Source: Emcibacteraceae bacterium (GTDB lineage Bacteria; Pseudomonadota; Alphaproteobacteria; Sphingomonadales; Emcibacteraceae). From it: a DNA stretch of 64,000 nt. The notes beneath the pieces are model-generated. The model did not search any database. It saw nothing but the letters and a program-made list of their open reading frames with translations, and was not told where the DNA came from. The stretch spans positions 1-64,000 of the forward strand of contig JAJFIR010000053.1 of NCBI GenBank assembly GCA_021774795.1. The letters run 5' to 3'. The translations under genes and the position numbers were made by a program. The first letter of the stretch is position 1. Every line of letters begins with the position of its first letter. Of this stretch, positions 17,097 through 25,359 are shown in pieces.

Positions 17097-18301
17097 ACAC
17101 CAATCCGCTATATGACGTGGTATTTGATCCGGAATATTGGGGCAAATACGGCGCGCCGCATGAAGTCATCGCAAAAATCCGCAACGAGCACCCCATTCTT
17201 TGGTATGAACATGATGACTTTGATCCGGTATGGTTGCTGACCCGGCATAAAGACGTTGAATATGTGGGTAAAAATTCGAAACTTTTTCTAAGTTCGCCGC
17301 GCACGGTTATTCATAATCCTCAAGGGTTTAAGTCCCCGTTAGTTGGCTTGCCGCAAATGGATGCTCCTGACCATACGGAACATCGTAGAGCCATACAGGG
17401 GTGGTTTACAGCAAAAGCAATTCGCGGACTGGAAGAGCGAATTACCGAAATCGCCAAGGTTTTAGTCGACAGAATGGCGGCTAGCGATGAATGTGAATTT
17501 TGTAATGATGTGGCGGCTCTGCTTCCTTTAAAAGTAATTTGTGAACTTTTAGGTATTCCGGAAGAACAAGAAGGAACTGTTTGGCAATTGGCGCGGGATA
17601 TCTTCGCAGCCGCTGATCCGGATATTTCCAAAACAACAAATTCAAACGCCGGTGTGGAAAATGCAATGGCATTTTGCGCCGATCTTGCGACGTCACGCCA
17701 GTCGCAACCGACCGATGATTTAGCCAGCACCATTGCTAACGCGGAAGTAGGCGGCAAGCCGCTCACAATACAGCAAATTGCATCGCATTTACTGATCATG
17801 ATTTCGGCAGGACACGATACGACGGCAAGTGCCATCAGCGGGGGGATGCTCGCACTCATCAGAAACCCAGACCAATTTGACAAACTTAAAGCAAATCCGG
17901 ATTTGACTGAGCTGGCCATTAATGAAATGCTCCGCTATGTCACCCCGACGACGAGTTTTGTGAGGACTGCCAAAGAAGATACTGAAATAGACGGTGTCAA
18001 GATCGCAAAAGGCGATGATATATGCATTCATTTCAGCGCAGCAAACCGTGACGAAGAAGAATTTGAAAATCCGCAAAGCTTTATTATTGACCGTAGCCCA
18101 AATCGACATTTGGTTTTTGGAAAAGGACCACATGTCTGTATCGGATTACTGTTAGCAAAAATTGAAATGATTGCTTTATTTAAGGAATTGATGCCGCGAT
18201 TAAAGAGAGTGGAACTGGCGGCAAAACCAAAATATATAAAATCTTTTTGGGTAACGGGACTAAAAAGTTTACCATTGCGTTATGAAGTAGTGGGCGCGTA
18301 G
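17093..18301 (+). CDS. Cytochrome P450
   Basis: Soluble bacterial P450 monooxygenase of 402 residues. The I-helix oxygen-activation motif AGHDTT (about 240), the K-helix EMLR (ExxR) and the haem-binding loop FGKGPHVCIG with the thiolate Cys are all intact, so the enzyme should be active. It overlaps marR by four bases and precedes the capA-like and intradiol dioxygenase genes, so it belongs to the regulated catabolic operon. A ring hydroxylation or O-demethylation before ring cleavage is plausible, but that is inference. No ferredoxin or ferredoxin reductase gene for it is visible in the operon; electrons must come from elsewhere or from the reductase module of the dehalogenase. Confidence 0.93.
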   Translation: MNTNPLYDVVFDPEYWGKYGAPHEVIAKIRNEHPILWYEHDDFDPVWLLTRHKDVEYVGKNSKLFLSSPRTVIHNPQGFKSPLVGLPQMDAPDHTEHRRAIQGWFTAKAIRGLEERITEIAKVLVDRMAASDECEFCNDVAALLPLKVICELLGIPEEQEGTVWQLARDIFAAADPDISKTTNSNAGVENAMAFCADLATSRQSQPTDDLASTIANAEVGGKPLTIQQIASHLLIMISAGHDTTASAISGGMLALIRNPDQFDKLKANPDLTELAINEMLRYVTPTTSFVRTAKEDTEIDGVKIAKGDDICIHFSAANRDEEEFENPQSFIIDRSPNRHLVFGKGPHVCIGLLLAKIEMIALFKELMPRLKRVELAAKPKYIKSFWVTGLKSLPLRYEVVGA

Positions 18302-18323
18302 ATATTTTTCAGGGATTTAAATA

Positions 18324-19793
18324 ATGAGCGATAAAAAAAAGTCCGAACCGATTATTAATCTGGCAAGTAGAGTTGAAGATAATCCAAAATATATACCAGA
18401 CCGTGATCACCCCATGAGCGTATCAGGTGATTTTACAGTCGCTGTTGTCGGGGATATTGTTCAGACTCGGCCCATTACCCAGCTTGATGATGAAGCGGTA
18501 AAAGCGGCGCTTGATCCCATAAAAAAAGCGGATTTTGCTATTGGTAATCTTGAGCAGGCGATCGGCAACTGGCGCGAGTTTGAAGGTTATGAATATGGTG
18601 TTGGCGCTTTTTTAGTGATGTCAAAACCGGAAGTAGCTGATGATTTAGGGGAAATGGGGTTTAATATCCTGAGTCGCGCCAACAACCGCCTTTCCGATTA
18701 TGGCGTTGAAGGTAACAGAGAAACAGACGCGCATTTAAGGCGGGTAGGGATAGAACCAGTCGGCTTTGGCGAACATTTATCGCAAGCAAGAGCACCCGCA
18801 TATGCGGATATCGAAAAAGGCCGAATGTCAGCAATCGGCGTTACCAGTAACTTCCAGCCAGGCGGTGAAAAAGCCTTTACCGCTGCGGCGCGAATTGGCA
18901 ACGCTAAAGGCAGGCCCGGCGTTAACGGGCTTCATGTAAATCGCACGGTAACATTGCCACCAAAGCCGTGGAAACTGCTTAACGAATTTGTCCATGAAGC
19001 CAATTATGCTTTCCCGTTAAATTATCCAATTCAAGGCGGTGTTACCGTTTACGAAGACCGCATTCAAATACTTCATAATACCTATATTCCGGGTGATGAA
19101 GCAGGTTATAGCTATAAAGCGGACCGCGAAGAAGTGGACATATTAATGAAAGAAGTTCGCAATGCGACCGCCTATTCAAATTTTAATATATTTACCATTC
19201 ACAGTCATCAATGGATGATTGATCCGAAGGAACCATTTGGCGGATTTCACGGCGAAACAAGCGAACCACCGGATTTTATAGTCGATCTTGCCCACGAAGC
19301 TATTGATAACGGTTGTGATATGTTTTGTGTGCACGGCCCGTTTGAGTTTCGAGCCATAGAAATTTACAAGGGTAAACCGATTTTTTATGGTTTGGGCTCT
19401 TTTATACGCCAACCCTACCAACAGGAAATTGTGCCGTGGGAAACATATAGTTCTCACACATTTATCGGCAACAAGTATAGTTCAATAAACCCAATTGATA
19501 CGACAGTTACAGATGCAGAATTATTAACGACCCGCACCGGCAAACATCCTGCCCGGTATTTTAAAGGGGCGTCGATCAGTTGCGATTATAAAGATTCGAA
19601 CCTTTGTCAGTTGCGTATTCACCCGGTGGATTTGGGCATAGAAGGACCACTATCTGATCTTGGTATACCGAAAGTGGCTAACGTTGAATTGGCAAACGAA
19701 TTGTTGAGTGAGATTGCAGAGAAGTCCGCCGCCTACGGAACGACTGTTAGGATAAAAGATGGTCAGGGAATAATAGATATTAAAAGTTCTTAG
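18324..19793 (+). CDS. CapA-domain (poly-gamma-glutamate-synthesis-like metallophosphatase fold) protein
   Basis: A 489-residue protein with a CapA domain: VAVVGDIVQTR, FAIGNLEQA, the HSHQWM histidines and FCVHGPFEFRAIEIYKGKPIFYGLGSF are in the usual order of this calcineurin-like fold. CapA proteins are named for polyglutamate capsules, but many are of unknown function. There is no signal peptide, and the gene lies between P450 and dioxygenase genes with spacings of 22 and 9 bases. A role as a cytosolic hydrolase in the degradation pathway is therefore more likely than capsule synthesis. The reaction cannot be stated. Confidence 0.82.
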   Translation: MSDKKKSEPIINLASRVEDNPKYIPDRDHPMSVSGDFTVAVVGDIVQTRPITQLDDEAVKAALDPIKKADFAIGNLEQAIGNWREFEGYEYGVGAFLVMSKPEVADDLGEMGFNILSRANNRLSDYGVEGNRETDAHLRRVGIEPVGFGEHLSQARAPAYADIEKGRMSAIGVTSNFQPGGEKAFTAAARIGNAKGRPGVNGLHVNRTVTLPPKPWKLLNEFVHEANYAFPLNYPIQGGVTVYEDRIQILHNTYIPGDEAGYSYKADREEVDILMKEVRNATAYSNFNIFTIHSHQWMIDPKEPFGGFHGETSEPPDFIVDLAHEAIDNGCDMFCVHGPFEFRAIEIYKGKPIFYGLGSFIRQPYQQEIVPWETYSSHTFIGNKYSSINPIDTTVTDAELLTTRTGKHPARYFKGASISCDYKDSNLCQLRIHPVDLGIEGPLSDLGIPKVANVELANELLSEIAEKSAAYGTTVRIKDGQGIIDIKSS

Positions 19794-19802
19794 GAAAAAA
19801 AG

Positions 19803-20504
19803 ATGACAGATGAAAAGAAGTATCCCGCGAAAAACCCAGAAATGGTTGAAGGCCCTTATTATGCCAGCGGTGGCGAGTATCGTTCGGATATTCGTGACGG
19901 TAGCTTGGGAGAAAATCTGGAATTAACAATTACGGTTATAAATGCTGAAGACGGAAGTCCGATTGAGGGCATTGACGTTGATCTATGGCATTGTGACGCC
20001 GCAGGCGTATATAGCGGATTTGATACAGATCCCGATGAAGTGCCTAGTGACCTAAGTAACGGTCAGATACCAACCAACGGTGATACTTTCCTGCGCGGTA
20101 AACAAACAACAACTGCCGATGGGATAGTAAAATTTCTGACCATCTATCCAAGCTGGTATGTGCTTCGCACACCGCACATACATCTTAAATTATTTGAAAG
20201 TGGTACGTGTAATTTAACGACACAATTTTATTTGCCGGAACAATTAACACAACAAATATTGGAGAGTAACGCTGACTATGCGCGTCGCATAGAACAGGAT
20301 ACATTTAACCAAACCGACCCAGTGATTGCGACCTCACCCGGTGATTTTGAAAACACATGGATTGAAGTGAAGCGCGGTAATGATGGTTATATCGGCACGG
20401 CATCGGTTTATATTACGCCGGGTGAGGTGCATGAACCAATTCATCCTACGCCAGGGCAAATACCACCTAAAGGCGGCAGGCTTCATGATAAGCCAGTGCG
20501 TTAA
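19803..20504 (+). CDS. Intradiol ring-cleavage dioxygenase
   Basis: Non-haem Fe(III) dioxygenase (233 residues) that cleaves a catecholic ring between its hydroxyls. The fold signature LWHCDAAGVYSGF supplies a tyrosine ligand, and YPSWY plus RTPHIHLKLF supply the second tyrosine and two histidines. It is the last gene of the marR-P450-capA operon. It lacks the helical N-terminal dimerisation domain of catechol and hydroxyquinol 1,2-dioxygenases and is closer in size to protocatechuate-dioxygenase-type subunits, so the true substrate (hydroxyquinol, halocatechol or protocatechuate-like) is open. Its product should feed the maleylacetate reductase at 12191-13255. Confidence 0.88.
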   Translation: MTDEKKYPAKNPEMVEGPYYASGGEYRSDIRDGSLGENLELTITVINAEDGSPIEGIDVDLWHCDAAGVYSGFDTDPDEVPSDLSNGQIPTNGDTFLRGKQTTTADGIVKFLTIYPSWYVLRTPHIHLKLFESGTCNLTTQFYLPEQLTQQILESNADYARRIEQDTFNQTDPVIATSPGDFENTWIEVKRGNDGYIGTASVYITPGEVHEPIHPTPGQIPPKGGRLHDKPVR

Positions 20505-20688
20505 GCACTATCGCAGATACAAGTTGACTATCAATTCCACATGGTGCCGTCCTTAGGACGGTGTGCTGCCAGATATCCGATGTTGGAATTAGTATCTTCG
20601 CCCGTGAGCTCGCCAAAAACTCTAGGGCCTTTTTGAACCCGTCATATTCCGGGTCGATCACCGGATCAGGACGGTACGCTGAAATCAC
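20467..20688 (-). CDS. Small hypothetical protein coupled to the sulfatase gene
   Basis: A 73-residue frame starting with GTG that overlaps the sulfatase stop codon by four bases (GTGA), a typical coupling arrangement. Its amino-acid composition is ordinary (opening ISAYRPDPVIDPEYDGF) with no recognised domain, signal or membrane segment. Against it: its last 38 bases run antisense into the end of the dioxygenase gene, and it contains the palindrome CCGTCC-TTA-GGACGG at 20547-20561. It could be real, a remnant, or a chance frame. Confidence 0.35.
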   Translation of the reverse strand: MISAYRPDPVIDPEYDGFKKALEFLASSRAKILIPTSDIWQHTVLRTAPCGIDSQLVSAIVLNALAYHEACRL

Positions 20689-22154
20689 TCGACCCTTCCA
20701 GCCATTTTCTTTGATTTTCTTTGATGTTGTGCAGGCTTAGTTCTGTTTTCGGCTAAGGTGCTTTCGAATTTGTGTCCCATCCGACTCAGCATATTAACAA
20801 TATCTGGATATTCATCCACAAGATTATGCATTTCTCCCGGATCACTGGACATATTATAAAGCGCGTAATCAGTTGTTAACATGACGTATTCTCCGCGAAT
20901 GCCATCATTACCTTCCTTTGTAACATGACGGTAGGTGTGTGGAAAATAAAATTTCCAGTCACCATAGCGCATCGCTTCGAGCATTCTTTCCCGATAGAAA
21001 TAATAGGCAAATGGTTCCGCGCTAGTTAACTCATTATTTTCTATGAACGGCATTATATTTCGGCCGTCCATAATGTCGTTAGGATGATTTTCATCTAATA
21101 GCGATGCAATGGTTTTGTAGATATCGACGGTCATGGCCGGTTCATCGACGACTGAACCAGCTTTAATGCGTGCTGGCCAGTTCATAACCCCAAACATATG
21201 TGAACCACCTTCAAAACTCGTGCCTTTTTCTTCCCGGAACGCCCCTGTTGAGCCGGCATGATTACCGAATACGCGCCACGGGCCATTATCGGACGTAAAA
21301 ATTATCAGTGTATTTTCGTCGGTGCCATTTTCCTTTAATGCTTGTTTCACTCTTCCAATTGAGTAATCGATTTCTGATATAACGTCAGAATAGAGACCAA
21401 GCCCTGTTTTTCCGTCAAACGCGTCGCTGGTATAAAGCATTACGTGTGGCTGGTTATAAGCGAGATATATAAAGAACGGTTCGGTTTGCTCTCGATTGAT
21501 AACATTTATGGCGCGGTCTGTGAATTCGCGGGTAAAGTTTTTCTGATGCTCGGGGAGCACATCCGGTATTCTGGCATTGTTTCCTTCATAAAGAGCTATG
21601 TCAGGCCAGGGATTGGAGGGTGGGTTGCCATTCTCGTCCGGCTGGTTCCGTTCCGCGTTGGGATTATACCGTGCCATGTCGCCGGAATAAGGTATTCCAA
21701 GATATTCATCAAAACCATGAGCGAGCGGCAAGGCGTCAGGATGATCGCCTAGGTGCCATTTGCCAAACATTGACGTTGAATATCCTTTGCTTTTTAAAAA
21801 TTCGGGCAAGGTGATAATTGACTGTGGTAATCCGTGCGGAGAACTGGGATTTAGAACCCAGGGAAAATCAAATCGGTTAGGGTACCTTCCTGTCAACAAT
21901 GCCGCTCTCGACGACGAACAAGCCGCTTGCGCCACATAGAATTGGTTAAGCTTCGCCCCTTTTTCAGCTAATAAATCGATATTCGGTGTGGGTGTTTGCG
22001 CACCGGTAAACCCAAGGTCGCCATAACCTGCATCATCAAGGAATATAAGTATTATATTTGGTTTGTTTTGCACGGTTTGTGCTTGCGAACTATTCATCAT
22101 GGCCGATGTCGTTAAAACAAAGACGCTGACAATAAATATGGAAAATTTGTTCAT
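20685..22154 (-). CDS. Secreted sulfatase (arylsulfatase-type, atypical active-site motif)
   Basis: Type I sulfatase of 489 residues with an N-terminal signal peptide (cleavage near SSQAQT), so it acts in the periplasm and releases sulfate from an ester. N-terminal metal ligands IIL-IFLDDAGYGDLG and the later GKWHLG and SDNGPW blocks are intact. The formylglycine motif is odd: at residue 79 it reads C-S-S-S-R-A-A-L-L-T-G-R (21906-21920) where the standard is C-x-P-S-R, so the conserved proline is a serine. The start is the ATG at 22154, with AAGGG nearby, two bases after the upstream gene's stop. Next to the dehalogenase operon it may desulfate phenol sulfates. Confidence 0.88.
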   Translation of the reverse strand: MNKFSIFIVSVFVLTTSAMMNSSQAQTVQNKPNIILIFLDDAGYGDLGFTGAQTPTPNIDLLAEKGAKLNQFYVAQAACSSSRAALLTGRYPNRFDFPWVLNPSSPHGLPQSIITLPEFLKSKGYSTSMFGKWHLGDHPDALPLAHGFDEYLGIPYSGDMARYNPNAERNQPDENGNPPSNPWPDIALYEGNNARIPDVLPEHQKNFTREFTDRAINVINREQTEPFFIYLAYNQPHVMLYTSDAFDGKTGLGLYSDVISEIDYSIGRVKQALKENGTDENTLIIFTSDNGPWRVFGNHAGSTGAFREEKGTSFEGGSHMFGVMNWPARIKAGSVVDEPAMTVDIYKTIASLLDENHPNDIMDGRNIMPFIENNELTSAEPFAYYFYRERMLEAMRYGDWKFYFPHTYRHVTKEGNDGIRGEYVMLTTDYALYNMSSDPGEMHNLVDEYPDIVNMLSRMGHKFESTLAENRTKPAQHQRKSKKMAGRVE

Positions 22155-22156
22155 TT

Positions 22157-23605
22157 TTAACCCTTCACCAGCTCGCACCCCAGCACTTTTGATACTCTTT
22201 CGGTAATGATATCTTGCTCTCCCCTGTTGCTCAAGGCCAAGTGGAGTTTTTTATTAATGTTATGGGTGAATGTTGCGTAATTCAAATATTTGTCGGGCAT
22301 AAGCGTTTGATTAATTATATAGGTAATCGGATCACCCATCCCGTCCGGAATATCTTCGAGATTGAGATTAATATTTAATTTATTTAGGGCTATTTCTGCA
22401 TATGGCTTAAGTAAGGGATACCATTCCAAAGCAGGTTGTAACAGCTTATGATTGACCCGATCGACCCAGTTAAAAACTTTTACTCTTTTTTGCAACTTCT
22501 GGAAAATATTGCCTAACTTTTCTTCCTTAAATTCATTAAGTTCTTCTGCATTAAAGTCGTGAATATAACGCTTCTTCCCGCTTTTTTTAGCTAGAAATTC
22601 AGCAAGCAGGTGGTCTTTATCAGATAAACTGTTTCTAAAAATAGAGTATGGATCGCCGTCTTCACCGCCCAGTAAGGTGAGAAGTCCGAGAAATGGAAAT
22701 TGATTTGTGTTTTGAAACCGCTCTCCCAACGCGCTTTCCAAAAGTTCTGGTGCTAATCCGGAATCGGTTAATTTTCCCGCGACATAACTACTGAGCAGAA
22801 ACACCTGTTGATCCATGACTTGCTCTATATCGGGCCCGGCGAAAAAGGCTGCTTCACCGTGTTCCGCACCAAGTGTGTTTAAGAAATTAGACCGAAATGC
22901 ATTCATCATCATTGGCACGATATAGCAGAGGTCATCTTCAGTTTGATCACGGACAAGATCGCGGCATAGACTTCGAATATCATCCCCGGAACCGGCAAGG
23001 TGGTCTTCTTCTGCTTCTGTTGAAAGTATTCCCGCAGCGCATTTGGCACCGTTAAATGGATTTCTGCGGATAAGCTGATTTGCATATTCTTCTCGTTCGT
23101 TCATGGGGGGTAAGGGATTTGTCAATTCTTTGGCAAAGGCGGTGGCTGATTTTACGTTTAACGGTTTTACATCCTTAAGACGCTTTGAAACGATTTCGCG
23201 CGAATTTTTGAAAATACCTATTCGTTCGGCTAAAAGTGCAGAAGATTGCTTTATCCCAGCTTTACACAGCGCAAGCGTCTGTTTTTCGCTATTTGGCTTA
23301 ACACCGCGAAATATGTTCTTATTATCAATTTGACGTTCCAGGTTAATTTCGGACGCTCTGATATTGTCAATCACGCCGGACGGTACGGTCGCATCATATA
23401 CCAGTTCATTTGATGTCGATATGGATTCAAGCAGTACAAGAAGTTCACTAAGTTCACTTACCGTTATTTTATTTTGATTAGTGCGGGTATGGACAATTTT
23501 CTCAAAAAGATCGTTAGTCTGAGTGATTGTTCTGGTGTTAATGAGCAGATTGCCAGCAAAATTAGTGTTTTTTTCTTCAAAGAGCTGCCCTGATTTTTTT
23601 TGCAC
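22157..23605 (-). CDS. Hypothetical protein, first gene of the sulfatase operon
   Basis: A 482-residue protein I do not recognise. It starts with GTG preceded by AAGGAA at suitable distance and ends two bases before the sulfatase ATG, so the two are co-expressed. It is largely helical by composition, without signal peptide, membrane helix or nucleotide-binding motif. It has a Cys-containing central part (residues about 185-235) with an acidic EAEEDHLAGSGDD stretch, and a lysine/glutamate-rich segment around 340-370. Its coupling to a secreted sulfatase next to the aromatic island suggests a role in the same substrate's use, but no function can be assigned. Confidence 0.75.
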   Translation of the reverse strand: MQKKSGQLFEEKNTNFAGNLLINTRTITQTNDLFEKIVHTRTNQNKITVSELSELLVLLESISTSNELVYDATVPSGVIDNIRASEINLERQIDNKNIFRGVKPNSEKQTLALCKAGIKQSSALLAERIGIFKNSREIVSKRLKDVKPLNVKSATAFAKELTNPLPPMNEREEYANQLIRRNPFNGAKCAAGILSTEAEEDHLAGSGDDIRSLCRDLVRDQTEDDLCYIVPMMMNAFRSNFLNTLGAEHGEAAFFAGPDIEQVMDQQVFLLSSYVAGKLTDSGLAPELLESALGERFQNTNQFPFLGLLTLLGGEDGDPYSIFRNSLSDKDHLLAEFLAKKSGKKRYIHDFNAEELNEFKEEKLGNIFQKLQKRVKVFNWVDRVNHKLLQPALEWYPLLKPYAEIALNKLNINLNLEDIPDGMGDPITYIINQTLMPDKYLNYATFTHNINKKLHLALSNRGEQDIITERVSKVLGCELVKG

Positions 23606-23734
23606 AATCTATTCCTTAAACTTAATTCATCGGTCGAAAAGAATCATTATATGTTATACATTATCATTGCAGTTTTTTCATAAATTGCTAAATTATCCCG
23701 AAAAGAATAAGGCATTATTACCTAAAGAGATCCA

Positions 23735-24277
23735 ATGAAGTATACCAAACTAAACAGAACCATACATAATTGGTTATCCATTTTTGTAGCTCTGCCGTTA
23801 TTGCTGGTCATGGTTTCAGGCATGTTTTTATTGTTAAAAAAAGACGTAGACTGGATTCAACCACCGAGTGTGAGAGGAGAAAGTGATGCTACTCCGAAAA
23901 TATCACACGCGGATATGTTAGCTGCGGTAAATGCGGTTGAGCAAACAAAAGGGCTTAAATGGTCCGACTTTGACCGGATCGATTATAAAACAGACCGTGG
24001 CATGGTTAAATTTATGACCCTAGATGGCTGGGAAGTTCAGGTGGATACCACCAACGGAAAAATTTTATCGGTTAAAGAACGGCGGTCTGATTTTTTTGAA
24101 AAACTTCATGATGGCACTTATTTTGGTGAATGGATGAAATACTATATCCTTATCCCGTCAGCTATCTTCCTTTTCACATTGTGGATCACTGGACTTTACA
24201 TGTTCATATATCCCTATTTCAAAAGAGTGTCGAACAAACGTAACAAGAAACTAAAATCCGAAGAAGGAAAAGTATAA
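23735..24277 (+). CDS. PepSY-associated transmembrane protein
   Basis: Membrane protein of 180 residues with the layout of PepSY-TM proteins: a cytoplasmic start, TM helix 1 (about 15-36), an extracytoplasmic PepSY-like domain (about 50-120, including DGWEVQVDTTNGKILSV) and TM helix 2 (about 130-157) ending in a basic tail. The family is often linked to iron-siderophore reduction or protease inhibition. Here it is directly coupled (one-base gap) to an amidohydrolase gene, which is unusual. It is divergent from the sulfatase operon. Role uncertain. Confidence 0.75.
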   Translation: MKYTKLNRTIHNWLSIFVALPLLLVMVSGMFLLLKKDVDWIQPPSVRGESDATPKISHADMLAAVNAVEQTKGLKWSDFDRIDYKTDRGMVKFMTLDGWEVQVDTTNGKILSVKERRSDFFEKLHDGTYFGEWMKYYILIPSAIFLFTLWITGLYMFIYPYFKRVSNKRNKKLKSEEGKV

Positions 24278-24278
24278 A

Positions 24279-25268
24279 ATGGCGATAGACTTTCACGCGC
24301 ATTATATCGCGCCAAAATTAATGGAAATGCTTGAGGAAAGAACATCAAATCCGCGCATTAGCCATACTGAAAATGATCAAGTGCTTTATCACATGCCGAT
24401 AAGCACATTGCCTTTTTCAAGCGCATATTATGATATGGCTGAACGCATCGCGTATTTGGATTATGTTGGTATCGACAAACAAGTGATTTCATTGCCCGGG
24501 CTTTTAGGGGTCGACTATTTACCGCTTGATCAATCCTTACCAATGCTGAAAGTTGCTAATGATGACCTGGCAATTCAATGTCAAAAACATAAAGACCGGA
24601 TTGTAGGGCTTGCGGCACTGCCACTCGCGGACGTTGACGAAATGCTGCGTGAACTCAAAAGATGTGTTGAAGAGCTTGAGTTCCTTGGTGCTATTTTACC
24701 TAACAATGCTTTTCTGTCTTTAGAATATGCCAACGAACTACGGCCGCTTTTTGAATATGGTAACAAACATAATCTGCATTTCTTTATTCATCCTGGCTGG
24801 CGTCATGATCAGTATCCGGTGCTTGATAAGCGCCCAAATGATCCTGATGAACTGCTCATCGCGCGAGGGGCATTAGGCGTTCAACATGATGTGTCGCTCG
24901 CTATGATCACTTTATTATATACAGACTTTCTTGACCCGTTTTCTGATATGACAGTCCATGTCGCTAATTTAGGTGGTACATTTCCAATGGTGGTTGAGCG
25001 CATGCACCACACAGTAGAAGTCCGTTTTCCCGATGCTAAAATGCCGCCAAGCCGCAAAGAAAACTTTTATGTAGATACGTCGTCTATGGGGCCTCGTGCA
25101 ATTGAATTGGCCGCAGCAATATATGGCGCTGATCGTCTTCTGGTTGGTACGGACACACCAATTTTTTCTGCACAAACTGGCATAAATGCCATAAAATCAA
25201 CACGTTTGGATTCCGACGAAATTGATCAAATATTACGTAAGAATGCGGATATTTTGCTCTCTCGGTAA
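24279..25268 (+). CDS. Amidohydrolase-2 / ACMSD-type decarboxylase
   Basis: TIM-barrel metalloenzyme of 329 residues in the family of aminocarboxymuconate-semialdehyde, gamma-resorcylate and 5-carboxyvanillate decarboxylases. Visible metal-binding features are FHAHY near the N-terminus, HFFIHPGW (about 170) and GTDTP near the C-terminus (about 290). Most characterised members remove a carboxylate from a (hydroxy)aromatic ring without oxygen. With the dehalogenase and ring-cleavage genes upstream, decarboxylation of a halogenated hydroxybenzoate is a reasonable inference. It forms an operon with the PepSY gene. A hydrolase role is the alternative. Confidence 0.82.
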   Translation: MAIDFHAHYIAPKLMEMLEERTSNPRISHTENDQVLYHMPISTLPFSSAYYDMAERIAYLDYVGIDKQVISLPGLLGVDYLPLDQSLPMLKVANDDLAIQCQKHKDRIVGLAALPLADVDEMLRELKRCVEELEFLGAILPNNAFLSLEYANELRPLFEYGNKHNLHFFIHPGWRHDQYPVLDKRPNDPDELLIARGALGVQHDVSLAMITLLYTDFLDPFSDMTVHVANLGGTFPMVVERMHHTVEVRFPDAKMPPSRKENFYVDTSSMGPRAIELAAAIYGADRLLVGTDTPIFSAQTGINAIKSTRLDSDEIDQILRKNADILLSR

Positions 25269-25359
25269 CGTGGATTGCTGTTTATCTACCGGAAATGATA
25301 CCTATCATCTATATGCATTTGACGGTGCGAGCTGGAAATACTGAATTTGGTAACTAAAA

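Noticed and set aside
17320-17919. Long minus-strand open frame of about 200 codons within the P450 gene
   Set aside because: It lies wholly opposite a P450 with every motif intact; its Ser/Ala-rich product has no domain and no ribosome site.
20547-20561. CCGTCC-TTA-GGACGG as a terminator after the dioxygenase
   Set aside because: Only six pairs, no T-run on either strand; it may be a hairpin but cannot be called a terminator.
23640-23690. Fur-box-like A/T-rich inverted sequence before the PepSY gene
   Set aside because: PepSY genes are often iron-regulated, but the match to GATAATGATAATCATTATC is poor and the palindrome has mismatches; more likely promoter A/T content.
10007-25268. Recent transposon-borne origin of the catabolic island
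   Set aside because: No transposase, integrase, tRNA boundary or flanking repeats were seen, and the base use looks like the surroundings by eye.
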